7,193 nucleotides of DNA from JAZUCT01 sp045639255 (GTDB lineage: Bacteria; Bacillota; Clostridia; Christensenellales; UBA1242), in assembly GCA_045639255.1 (NCBI GenBank), contig JAZUCT010000023.1, positions 1 to 7,193 of the forward strand. Direction: 5' to 3'. The position numbers were made by a program, and so were the translations under genes. Under the pieces are notes generated by a model. The model was not told where the DNA came from, searched no databases, and saw only the letters and a list, made by a program, of their open reading frames with translations. Numbering within the stretch: the first letter of the stretch is position 1; each line of letters begins with the position of its first letter. Of the stretch, positions 1-6,104 are shown piece after piece.

Positions 1-11
1 CAAATTAAACA

Positions 12-41
12 AAAAAACCTAAATTATTTTTTAGGTTTTTT
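12..41 (-). terminator. Intrinsic terminator of the small helical-protein gene
   Basis: A perfect 12-bp inverted repeat (12-23 pairing with 30-41) encloses a 6-nt loop. On the minus strand it is followed by T-rich sequence (TTTTTTTG then TTT). It begins about 10 nt after the TAA stop at 52-54. Only two pairs are G-C, so the stem is weak, but the A/U flanks give the usual intrinsic-terminator form. The structure is nearly symmetric and could also stop transcription arriving on the plus strand. Confidence 0.7.
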
Positions 42-51
42 AAAAAATTAA

Positions 52-459
52 TTACATTTCTTGTTCCATTTCATAGTTTTGTTTTTCAATTTGATTAAGT
101 GTTTTAAAAACTTGACCTACAAAGGCTTCTTTAAATTCAACCGCCTTTTTATCGCCTTTTTCCAAAATATATTCATTAACCATTGAATTAACATAAGAAA
201 CAATGAATTTTGCATCTTTTTTAATAGCTTCAACTAAAACAACTTTATAATCGTTTAAGTCTGGTTTTTTCTCGCTACTTTCCAAAATATAATCTGCCAT
301 AACAGAATAAATTGAAATATTTGAAGATATTTCTGTTTTAACATCAATTTCAGCCGACTTAAACTCAGCTTCGGTTCCATTGCCAAGTTTTTCTGATAAA
401 TATTCTTTAAGCCTTGTGAAATAAACTTTGTTCATTTTTTCAAGCATTGCGTTTTTCAT
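52..459 (-). CDS. Small acidic/helical cytosolic protein, unknown function
   Basis: This is a 135-residue protein I do not recognise. It has no signal peptide, membrane segment, cysteine or known catalytic motif. It is rich in Lys and Glu with regularly spaced hydrophobic residues, which suggests an all-helical, soluble fold; the last part (about 104-135) could be a short amphipathic helix or coiled coil. The start is well supported: AAGGTGA at 466-472 lies about 6-7 nt upstream of the ATG. The other Met codons nearby (residues 5 and 9) lack such a site. The gene has its own near-consensus promoter and a terminator directly after the stop, so it is probably monocistronic. It lies about 100 nt after the M1 peptidase gene on the same strand, but nothing links their functions. 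Coding status is supported by the promoter-RBS-ORF-terminator arrangement; function is unknown. Confidence 0.8.
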   Translation of the reverse strand: MKNAMLEKMNKVYFTRLKEYLSEKLGNGTEAEFKSAEIDVKTEISSNISIYSVMADYILESSEKKPDLNDYKVVLVEAIKKDAKFIVSYVNSMVNEYILEKGDKKAVEFKEAFVGQVFKTLNQIEKQNYEMEQEM

Positions 460-509
460 TTGTTGTCACCTTATCTTTTGTTAAGAATTTTAAGTTATTT
501 ATTAATTTA

Positions 510-538
510 AATATATAATTCTGTTTAAATAATGTCAA
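510..538 (-). promoter_or_regulatory. Near-consensus sigma-A-type promoter for the 135-aa protein gene
   Basis: On the minus strand TTGACA (533-538, perfect -35 consensus) is followed by a 17-bp spacer and TATATT (510-515, five of six -10 bases). Transcription would start near 503, giving a leader of about 44 nt before the ATG at 459. This is the best -35 box in the window. It implies fairly strong constitutive transcription, independent of the peptidase gene upstream. Confidence 0.75.
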
Positions 539-562
539 ATAATTTAAATAAATTTTATTATT

Positions 563-2050
563 TTACGCAGAAAAAACAACTTCGCCATTTATCCACGCAT
601 TAAAAAAACTTTCTAAATCTTTTCCCGAAGAGTTTGAAAAACATAAAATCATATCTTCTGGTGTGGCAATTTCAAATTTATAACTTTCAAAATAATTCTT
701 TAAACATTTTAAATATGTTTTTGTTCCCAAAACATTTCTTAATGCATCGTGCATAAGCATTGCCTTTGTGTATGCTGTGAAAGAATATTCTGGTTCAGTT
801 GCAAAATCGCACAAATCTCGGTTTAAAGTTGTTTCAACTTTTTCATAAACTTGCCTATAAACATCAAGGAACAATTTATAGTTATTCAATGCATTTTGCA
901 TAAGCACCTGATAATCAATTCCATATTCTTCATTTTGTTCATAAAACAACATGCAAGCATATTCTGCCAAGCCTTCGTCAAGCCAGCCATAACTAAATTG
1001 ATTATTTCCCACCAAACCATACCACCACTGATGTGCAATTTCATGCACAATAACATAGGTATAATCTTCATAAGTTTCAAGGTTATCGCTTATCATAACA
1101 AGGTTAGGAAATTCCATTCCACCATGAAGAAATCCTGTTTCAACAACATCAAGTGTTGAATAAGGATATTTCCCAAATAAATTGTTAAAAGTTTTAACGC
1201 TGTTAACACTTGTTTTTAAACTTTCTTCTGGTTTTTTATCACCATAATAAAAATAATTAACAACCACCCCTTCAACTTCTTGTGATAACACTTTAAATTG
1301 TTTCGACATAACAATTGCAAAATCACGCACCGCTTTTGCTGAAATTTTGCAAATATTATTGTTATTATCTTTACTTACTTTTTTTGTGCCTGTGCTTGCA
1401 ACTTCATAACCAAACGGATAATTTAATGTAACAGAATAACTTGAAATATCGCTATAAAACGGGTCGCCATTTGAATTATATGGATCGGTAACAAATTTCC
1501 CATTTTCAAAAACACATGCAACGGGATAAAAGTTTGCAAGGTTAACAGATTTATCTGTGTAACCAAATCTGTGAAGAATGTTTGGAATTTTAACAACATA
1601 TTTTATGTATATTTCGTGCAAGGCTGTTGGTTGCAATGCAACATTAAATTTAACATCAAGAATATTTTCATCATCACCAACTAACTCGAAATTTGCATTC
1701 TTATTGTTAACCAACACTTTTTTTATTTCAATATGCCCTTCACTGAATCCATTTGGATATGCTTTTGTAACATTGCTCGCACTTACTGGTTTATTAATTG
1801 CACCATCAGAAAAATTGTTAGCATATAAATGAAAACATGCATTTGTTAAAACTGAACCTGTGTTGTTAACATATCTTATAACTTGCTCGGCACTTAATGT
1901 ATGTTCAACATCGTTATAAGTTAAAACCATGTTATATTGATTTTTATTTTTGCAAATTTTATCAAGGTCAGTGGTTTTAAAACACCCACTAAAACTTAAA
2001 AACACCGAAAAAATTAATAAAAACACAATAATTTTTTTATTTTTGTTCAT
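563..2050 (-). CDS. M1-family (gluzincin) metallopeptidase lipoprotein
   Basis: This is a 495-residue zinc metallopeptidase of the M1 aminopeptidase family, probably tethered to the outer face of the membrane, where it would trim peptides. Residues 1-22 form a lipoprotein signal peptide ending in FSG-C, with Cys23 as the lipidation site. The zinc site is clear: H336-E337-I-A-H340, then 18 residues, then E359 (in WLDEG), which is the HEXXH-X18-E pattern. Upstream is GGMEF at 310-314, the counterpart of the exopeptidase GxMEN motif with Asn replaced. Y427 in YTKA fits the catalytic tyrosine that precedes Lys-Gly/Ala in this family. The chain ends just after the catalytic domain (FFNAWINGE), so it has the N-terminal beta domain and catalytic domain but no long C-terminal helical domain, as in other short bacterial members. 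AAAAGGT at 2057-2063 supports the ATG. A terminator lies upstream, so it should have its own promoter, but I found no convincing one. Substrate is unknown. Confidence 0.9.
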   Translation of the reverse strand: MNKNKKIIVFLLIFSVFLSFSGCFKTTDLDKICKNKNQYNMVLTYNDVEHTLSAEQVIRYVNNTGSVLTNACFHLYANNFSDGAINKPVSASNVTKAYPNGFSEGHIEIKKVLVNNKNANFELVGDDENILDVKFNVALQPTALHEIYIKYVVKIPNILHRFGYTDKSVNLANFYPVACVFENGKFVTDPYNSNGDPFYSDISSYSVTLNYPFGYEVASTGTKKVSKDNNNNICKISAKAVRDFAIVMSKQFKVLSQEVEGVVVNYFYYGDKKPEESLKTSVNSVKTFNNLFGKYPYSTLDVVETGFLHGGMEFPNLVMISDNLETYEDYTYVIVHEIAHQWWYGLVGNNQFSYGWLDEGLAEYACMLFYEQNEEYGIDYQVLMQNALNNYKLFLDVYRQVYEKVETTLNRDLCDFATEPEYSFTAYTKAMLMHDALRNVLGTKTYLKCLKNYFESYKFEIATPEDMILCFSNSSGKDLESFFNAWINGEVVFSA

Positions 2051-2114
2051 TTTTTTACCTTTTATTAAACATTTTGTTTTTCTATGTTTATGTTATAAAA
2101 AGCAAGTTAATAAC

Positions 2115-2138
2115 AAAAAAGTTCACAAATTTGTGAAC
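2115..2138 (-). terminator. Intrinsic terminator of the five-gene operon
   Basis: A perfect 18-bp palindrome (2121-2138, arms GTTCACAAA/TTTGTGAAC) would fold into a 7-bp stem with a 4-nt loop. On the minus strand it is followed directly by T6 (2115-2120) and further T-rich sequence. It lies 10 nt beyond the stop of the guanylate-kinase-like gene and before the M1 peptidase gene, so it marks the end of the upstream transcription unit. The perfect twofold symmetry could also suit a dimeric DNA-binding protein, but the T-run favours a terminator. Confidence 0.8.
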
Positions 2139-2148
2139 CTTATAATTT

Positions 2149-2937
2149 TTATTTTTGTTTTAAACTTATTAATTCTGCACTTTTAAAAGATTTATTAATT
2201 ATATGTTTTTGAACAAATTGGTCAGTTTTTATTCCTGCCAACAACCATTCAAGCCCATTAATAACACAAAGGCTGTTTTTATAAAAACCAATTTTAACAA
2301 CAGGTGCTTTTTTGCCCATTGTTAATTTTTTGCAGCAATTTTCAAGTTTTGTGTTGTTTAATTTTTTAAGTGAACATATTTGCATGTTTTTATTAAAGAT
2401 TTTAATTAAATTTTGAATTGTTAAAACACTTTTTTCAAGTGGTAAATCTTTGAAAATGAACTGATAATTTTTTCTGAAAGAAAGTTCATAATTAAATCTT
2501 GCAGACCTTACTTTAACCCTATCTTTTGGTTCGCCACGCAATGTTATTCGCTTAATAAGTTCTTTTTTGGGCACATCAAGAAATATGGTTATGATGTTAA
2601 GTTTATTTTTAAGTTTTTCTTGCAAATTAAGTGTGCCTTCAACACCAATATCTTTCATTAATATTTTGTTAAGTGCAAGTTTTTGGTTCAAAATTTCATA
2701 TGAAGTGCCATAGAAATTTCCATGAATAAATTCCTTTTCAATAATTAACCCTTGTTCATCTTTTTTATTAAATTCTTCAAGAGTATAGTAAAAAAATGGA
2801 TTTCCTTGTGTTTCATTTGGACGCATTTGCCTTGTTGTTATTGAAGTGAAAATATCCACATTTTTATTTTCTTTCATAACTTCGTTAATAACTGTGTTTT
2901 TTCCGGCACCTGAACAACCAGATAATATAAAAAGCAT
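2149..2937 (-). CDS. Guanylate-kinase-like protein with C-terminal extension
   Basis: This is a 262-residue P-loop protein. Residues 1-180 match guanylate kinase (ATP + GMP to ADP + GDP, cytosolic). The P-loop is GCSGAGKNT at 7-15. The GMP-binding segment S32-ITTR36-QMR39-PNE42 has the family's Ser, two Arg and Glu. The segment E67 ... GNFYGT (73-78) carries further expected GMP contacts. The lid/Arg region is RGEPKDR (134-140) with R144 and R147. The tyrosine expected near residue 48 (yeast Tyr50) is Phe. Typical enzymes are about 190-210 residues; this one has roughly 80 more. Residues 186-247 resemble, weakly, a ParB/sulfiredoxin-type fold (APVVKI ... VINGLEWLLAG) without its usual His/Arg. 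AAGGGG at 2943-2948 supports the ATG and overlaps the stop of the pseudouridine synthase gene, so the two are co-translated. I leave the gene symbol empty because the extension and context suggest a paralogue rather than the housekeeping gmk. Confidence 0.82.
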   Translation of the reverse strand: MLFILSGCSGAGKNTVINEVMKENKNVDIFTSITTRQMRPNETQGNPFFYYTLEEFNKKDEQGLIIEKEFIHGNFYGTSYEILNQKLALNKILMKDIGVEGTLNLQEKLKNKLNIITIFLDVPKKELIKRITLRGEPKDRVKVRSARFNYELSFRKNYQFIFKDLPLEKSVLTIQNLIKIFNKNMQICSLKKLNNTKLENCCKKLTMGKKAPVVKIGFYKNSLCVINGLEWLLAGIKTDQFVQKHIINKSFKSAELISLKQK

Positions 2938-2946
2938 AAATTCCCC

Positions 2947-3795
2947 TTAAATATCAAATATTTCTTTCTTATTATTCGTTAAAACAAATTCTTTTTTTGA
3001 AATATAGTTTAACAAAGTTGAGCCAGAAAAATCAAATTTTATTGAATATGAAACCAAACATTGTGTGTGTTTTTTATATTTTTCATTCAAATCTTTGTTG
3101 CCATATTTTTTATCGCCTAAAACTGGCATTTTGTTAAAAGCAAGATGAGCCCTTATTTGATGAGTTTTTCCGGTATGCAAAATAACTTCAAGCAAACTTA
3201 AATCATTGTTAAATTTTTCAACTAAGTTATATTCTGTTTTAATTTTTGTTGAACCCGATTGTTCACTTGAACATATTTTCACTTGTGAAATTTTTGAATT
3301 TTTTATTAAAAAAGCATCTAAAATTTCATTTTTTTTAGGTTTTCCACCTACAATTGCTAAATATTTCTTTTCAACCTTGCCCTGCTTAAATGCATTAATA
3401 ATTTCATTTTCAGCACTTTCGTTAAGTGCAAAAACGCATAAGCCACTTGTGTTAAAATCAAGCCTGTGACACGGATTGCAATAAGCGTGTTTTTTTCTTA
3501 ACAAAGTTGTTAAATCATTTTCACCATTTAAAGAAATTGTTTCAAGTTTTTTAGGCTTATTAACAATAAGAATGTTTTCATCTTCAAACACAACTTCTAT
3601 TTTTGGTTCTTCAACAAAACATATTATTTTTTCATTGCCATGCAATAAAATGTTTTCTTTAACTCTTGAATTATTAACCTTAACATCGCCTTTGCGTAAA
3701 ATTTTTTTAATTTCAACAAAATTAAGCCCTAAATTTTTATTTAAGGCTTGGTGAATATCACATTTTTCACATACTATAAATTCTTTTTTAATCAT
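2947..3795 (-). CDS. RluA-family RNA pseudouridine synthase
   Basis: This is a 282-residue cytosolic enzyme that isomerises uridine to pseudouridine in rRNA or tRNA. Residues 1-60 look like an S4-type RNA-binding domain (helix, then IKKILRKGDVKVNN at 29-42). The catalytic domain starts at about 68 (VVFEDENILIVNKPK, the family's first motif). HRLDFNTSGL at 110-119 holds the catalytic Asp113. Tyr145 in KKYLAIV and LHTGKTHQIRAHLA (206-219) are the other family motifs, followed by PVLGDKKYG. Length and order fit the RluA/C/D family; which uridine it modifies cannot be read from the sequence. Its ATG overlaps the stop of the LRR gene by one base (TAATG). The only upstream Shine-Dalgarno-like sequence is a weak GAAG, so translation probably depends on ribosomes finishing the LRR gene. 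Confidence 0.93.
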   Translation of the reverse strand: MIKKEFIVCEKCDIHQALNKNLGLNFVEIKKILRKGDVKVNNSRVKENILLHGNEKIICFVEEPKIEVVFEDENILIVNKPKKLETISLNGENDLTTLLRKKHAYCNPCHRLDFNTSGLCVFALNESAENEIINAFKQGKVEKKYLAIVGGKPKKNEILDAFLIKNSKISQVKICSSEQSGSTKIKTEYNLVEKFNNDLSLLEVILHTGKTHQIRAHLAFNKMPVLGDKKYGNKDLNEKYKKHTQCLVSYSIKFDFSGSTLLNYISKKEFVLTNNKKEIFDI

Positions 3796-5090
3796 TATTC
3801 TTCATTCTTTTTGTTAAAGTTTACTGGTTTATAAGCATAATATTTTAATGCAAAAAATATAATTGCAATTAAAACAATGCTTAAAATTGCAATAAAAATT
3901 GGTGGAAATGCCATTTTTTCATTAATATAGCCACTATATTGCACAACTTTGCTTTCAACCCCGTTATGCTGACATTTAACATACACTGTAAACTTTCCAA
4001 TTTTATTTAAAACAATTTGGTTTTGGCTTTCATAGTTTTCACCATCAAGTGAAACTTTAATATCGTAACCATTTTCAGAATTAAATTTTATGGTTATTTC
4101 GCCAAAATTTTTTGCGGTGGGGTTAAATTGAATTTGTTTGCCGTTATTATAAAATGTTGCAGTTGGAACAGATGGAATAACATTAAAACTTACATCTTTA
4201 AAGGCATAAGTTTTTATGTTTGTTTCGTTATAAAGCGAACTTTGGTTATTTAAAAATTTAAATGTGTAAGCACCAACATTAAGTGTTGCTTGTTGCATAA
4301 TGTTAAGTGTTTCAATTTTGTTATTATTGCTGTAAACTTCGATAACAAAATTTTCGTAAGTGTTTCCACCTAAATTTTTAATTGTGAACGAATCGGTTGG
4401 AGTTTCAATTTCACTTCGTTGAAAAAAATAATCTATTTTTGCGTTTGCAACAGAAATGTTTTCGGTGAAAAAATTTGAAATTAAGTTTATTTCATAGTTT
4501 AAGTCATTATTTAAAGTTATGCTTGAAATGTTTTTAATTTTGTTATGCATAAGGTTAACTTTAACAATGTTGTTCTCTTGTTGCATAAGGGATAAATCTA
4601 TTGCTGAAATTTTGTTATAACTTGCATCAAGATTGTTTAACTTTTGTATGTTTGTTATTGCATTTATTTCTTTAAGATTGTTGTTGCTTAAATCAAGCAC
4701 TGTAACATTTATAAAAAAACTTGCAACTTCTTCATTTAACAATGAAATGTTGTTATTTGAAAGATTAACACTTGTTAAAAGTGGCATTTCAAGTTTTTCA
4801 AGCCCAATAAGACTGCTTATTTCGTAACCTGCTAAGTCAAGATGTTGAACAGATTTAAACATATCTTTTGTTATGTGTGCTTTTCTTTTGTCTGTTGGCA
4901 AAAATTTATTATAGTTATTCCAAAGCAAAGCATTATATAAATTACTATCGTAAATACCATCAATATTGTTAAGAATAATTTCTTCTTCTGTTTGGCTTTG
5001 TGCATTAACAGTTGTTTTTGTGTTTATGTTAAAAAAACAAAAAAAAGAGCACGCAAAGATTATTAAAATTAACAATAATCTTTGTTTCAT
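3795..5090 (-). CDS. Exported, membrane-anchored leucine-rich-repeat protein with Ig-like domains
   Basis: This is a 431-residue surface protein. Residues 1-30 are a signal peptide with a likely VNA|QS cleavage site. Residues 36-75 resemble the cap before internalin-like repeats. Repeats run from about 82 to 205: LDLAGYEI, VNLSNNNI, LDLSNNNL, LDASYNKI, VNLMHNKI, spaced about 22-26 residues. About 230-305 and 306-390 look like two beta-sandwich, Ig-like modules; the second contains VSLDGENYES and KFTVYVK. A hydrophobic membrane anchor (394-417) and a short basic/polar tail follow, so the repeats face outward. LRR proteins of this kind usually bind proteins or carbohydrates; the ligand is unknown. 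AAGGGGG at 5102-5108 lies 11 nt before the ATG at 5088-5090. The first 20 codons lie within a terminator-like hairpin and U-run (5031-5097), which is unusual. The stop overlaps the start of the pseudouridine synthase gene. Confidence 0.88.
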   Translation of the reverse strand: MKQRLLLILIIFACSFFCFFNINTKTTVNAQSQTEEEIILNNIDGIYDSNLYNALLWNNYNKFLPTDKRKAHITKDMFKSVQHLDLAGYEISSLIGLEKLEMPLLTSVNLSNNNISLLNEEVASFFINVTVLDLSNNNLKEINAITNIQKLNNLDASYNKISAIDLSLMQQENNIVKVNLMHNKIKNISSITLNNDLNYEINLISNFFTENISVANAKIDYFFQRSEIETPTDSFTIKNLGGNTYENFVIEVYSNNNKIETLNIMQQATLNVGAYTFKFLNNQSSLYNETNIKTYAFKDVSFNVIPSVPTATFYNNGKQIQFNPTAKNFGEITIKFNSENGYDIKVSLDGENYESQNQIVLNKIGKFTVYVKCQHNGVESKVVQYSGYINEKMAFPPIFIAILSIVLIAIIFFALKYYAYKPVNFNKKNEE

Positions 5091-5097
5091 GCTCTTT
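5031..5097 (-). terminator. Terminator/attenuator-like hairpin inside the start of the LRR gene
   Basis: The minus-strand RNA can fold into a two-part stem: an 8-bp outer helix (5044-5051 with 5090-5097) and an 11-bp inner helix (5054-5064 with 5074-5084), separated by a 2/5-nt internal loop and closed by a 9-nt loop. It is followed directly by T8-G-T7 (5031-5046). This is the form of an intrinsic terminator. It begins 13 nt after the stop of the upstream gene, but it covers the LRR start codon (5088-5090) and the codons of its signal peptide. A ribosome initiating at the LRR start would cover the 5' arm and block the fold. It could be the terminator of the upstream gene, or a translation-dependent attenuator. 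The pairing is read directly; the function is inferred. Confidence 0.6.
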
Positions 5098-5101
5098 CAT
5101 A

Positions 5102-5108
5102 CCCCCTT
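5102..5108 (-). promoter_or_regulatory. Strong ribosome binding site for the LRR gene
   Basis: AAGGGGG lies 11 nt before the ATG at 5088-5090 and just outside the 5' arm of the hairpin. Another ATG (5098-5100), one base after the site, is out of frame and too close for efficient use. It would encode only 23 residues ending in the T-run. The in-frame choice is supported by the clear signal peptide it produces. Confidence 0.7.
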
Positions 5109-5110
5109 AG

Positions 5111-6034
5111 TTATGGATTAAATGGAATGTCAAATGGTTGTTTAACATTTCCTCCAATAATTTGGAATGTTTCTTCATAGTGTGAAACCATTGTGCATTG
5201 AATGCTTAAAGCGCCTATTCCCATTGGGATTTTTGCTTTATCATCCATAATATGTTTAACAAAATTTCCATATTTATCAATCCAAGCTTCCACTCTTACG
5301 CTTGAAAATTTTGGATAGTTTGTTGCAAATTCACCTGCGCTTACCCTTAAAAGTTTTTTATAACTTTGAATTGATGTAACATTATCTAGGGTTAAAACAA
5401 GGTGATAACCGCCATCTTCAAGTTTTTCAAATGCATCAACCGACTTAACAGTTGATTTTCGAACAAGATACATCATTGCACCCGGAACTGAACCATATTC
5501 ATTTATATAATCAGGTTGGCTATATCCTTCCCATTCAGAATTTGAAAAATCTGGTTGGCCATTGTTTGCTGCGTTTGTTACAATTTTATAAACCTTTGAA
5601 TTTTCAACATTTGGATTATAAACTGTTCTTTGATAGTTGTTTCTGCCCAAACTTCCGCGTTTAAGCGATGTTGACATTGAATATCTTATGCCATTGTTAT
5701 CAAAACAACGCACATTATCCATTGACTGATTAACCATAACATTGCCCGACCAACTGCCTTTAACACTGCCTGTTATTGTTGAATAGCAAGTGTTTTTAAG
5801 CATTGATGCTTCTGCATACATATAACAATCTATGGCATTATCAAACTCTTTAATGCCATTTGTTATTTCAACTGTTATGTTTTGATCTGGAATTTCAATC
5901 GGAATTTCTGCATTTGATTGTTCTGCGTTAACATAAACAAAAGAAATATTAACTGCAATAATAATTGCAATTGCAACTAAGATTGAATTAATTCTTTTAG
6001 TTTTGGTTTTTGTTTTAATTTTTTTTGTTTTCAT
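5111..6034 (-). CDS. Exported protein of unknown function, paralogue A (DNAIDCY family)
   Basis: This is a 307-residue exported protein that I do not recognise. A long basic N-region (alternating Lys and Thr, residues 2-14) precedes a hydrophobic core (about 17-35) and a likely VNA|EQ signal-peptidase site after residue 37. There is no lipobox, so the product is probably released or wall-associated. The mature part has FDNAIDCY at 64-71 and a beta-rich body. Towards the end are HLVLTLDN (211-218), SYKKLL (224-229) and AWIDKYGNFVK (250-260). The same elements occur in the same order in the neighbouring gene at 6105-6932, so the two are diverged tandem paralogues. The succession of strands ending in a D-K-x-G turn recalls LolA/LppX-like lipid-binding folds, but this is only a shape-based guess. 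AGAAAGG (6041-6047) supports the ATG. It lies 70 nt after its paralogue with no terminator between them. Confidence 0.82.
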   Translation of the reverse strand: MKTKKIKTKTKTKRINSILVAIAIIIAVNISFVYVNAEQSNAEIPIEIPDQNITVEITNGIKEFDNAIDCYMYAEASMLKNTCYSTITGSVKGSWSGNVMVNQSMDNVRCFDNNGIRYSMSTSLKRGSLGRNNYQRTVYNPNVENSKVYKIVTNAANNGQPDFSNSEWEGYSQPDYINEYGSVPGAMMYLVRKSTVKSVDAFEKLEDGGYHLVLTLDNVTSIQSYKKLLRVSAGEFATNYPKFSSVRVEAWIDKYGNFVKHIMDDKAKIPMGIGALSIQCTMVSHYEETFQIIGGNVKQPFDIPFNP

Positions 6035-6052
6035 TTTATACCTTTCTACACA

Positions 6053-6081
6053 ATTTTAATATATGCATTAAATTAACTTAA
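6053..6081 (-). promoter_or_regulatory. Possible weak internal promoter before paralogue A
   Basis: TTAAGT (6076-6081), a 17-bp spacer and TAAAAT (6053-6058) occur in the 70-nt gap between the paralogues. The -35 is poor and the implied start site would nearly coincide with the ribosome binding site. In such AT-rich DNA this may be chance; read-through from the upstream promoter is more likely. Confidence 0.2.
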
Positions 6082-6104
6082 CACATTTATTATTTGCATA
6101 ATTT

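Noticed and set aside
886..1080. Second minus-strand frame of 64 codons inside the M1 gene
   Set aside because: It overlaps the catalytic domain of the real gene in another frame and has no start signals or recognisable motif.
851..1159. Plus-strand reading frame of 102 codons inside the M1 peptidase gene
   Set aside because: It lies opposite the conserved HEXXH region of a well-supported gene, has no good ribosome binding site and encodes a low-complexity sequence; it is a shadow frame.
2058..2110. Promoter for the M1 peptidase gene
   Set aside because: A TATAAC at 2092-2097 could be a -10, but no acceptable -35 stands at 16-18 bp (only T-runs of the terminator), so I do not report it as a feature.
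1950..2186. Plus-strand hydrophobic reading frame of 78 codons across the terminator region
   Set aside because: It runs through the 5' end of the peptidase gene and the operon terminator; its Phe/Leu/Ile-rich content simply reflects A/T runs.
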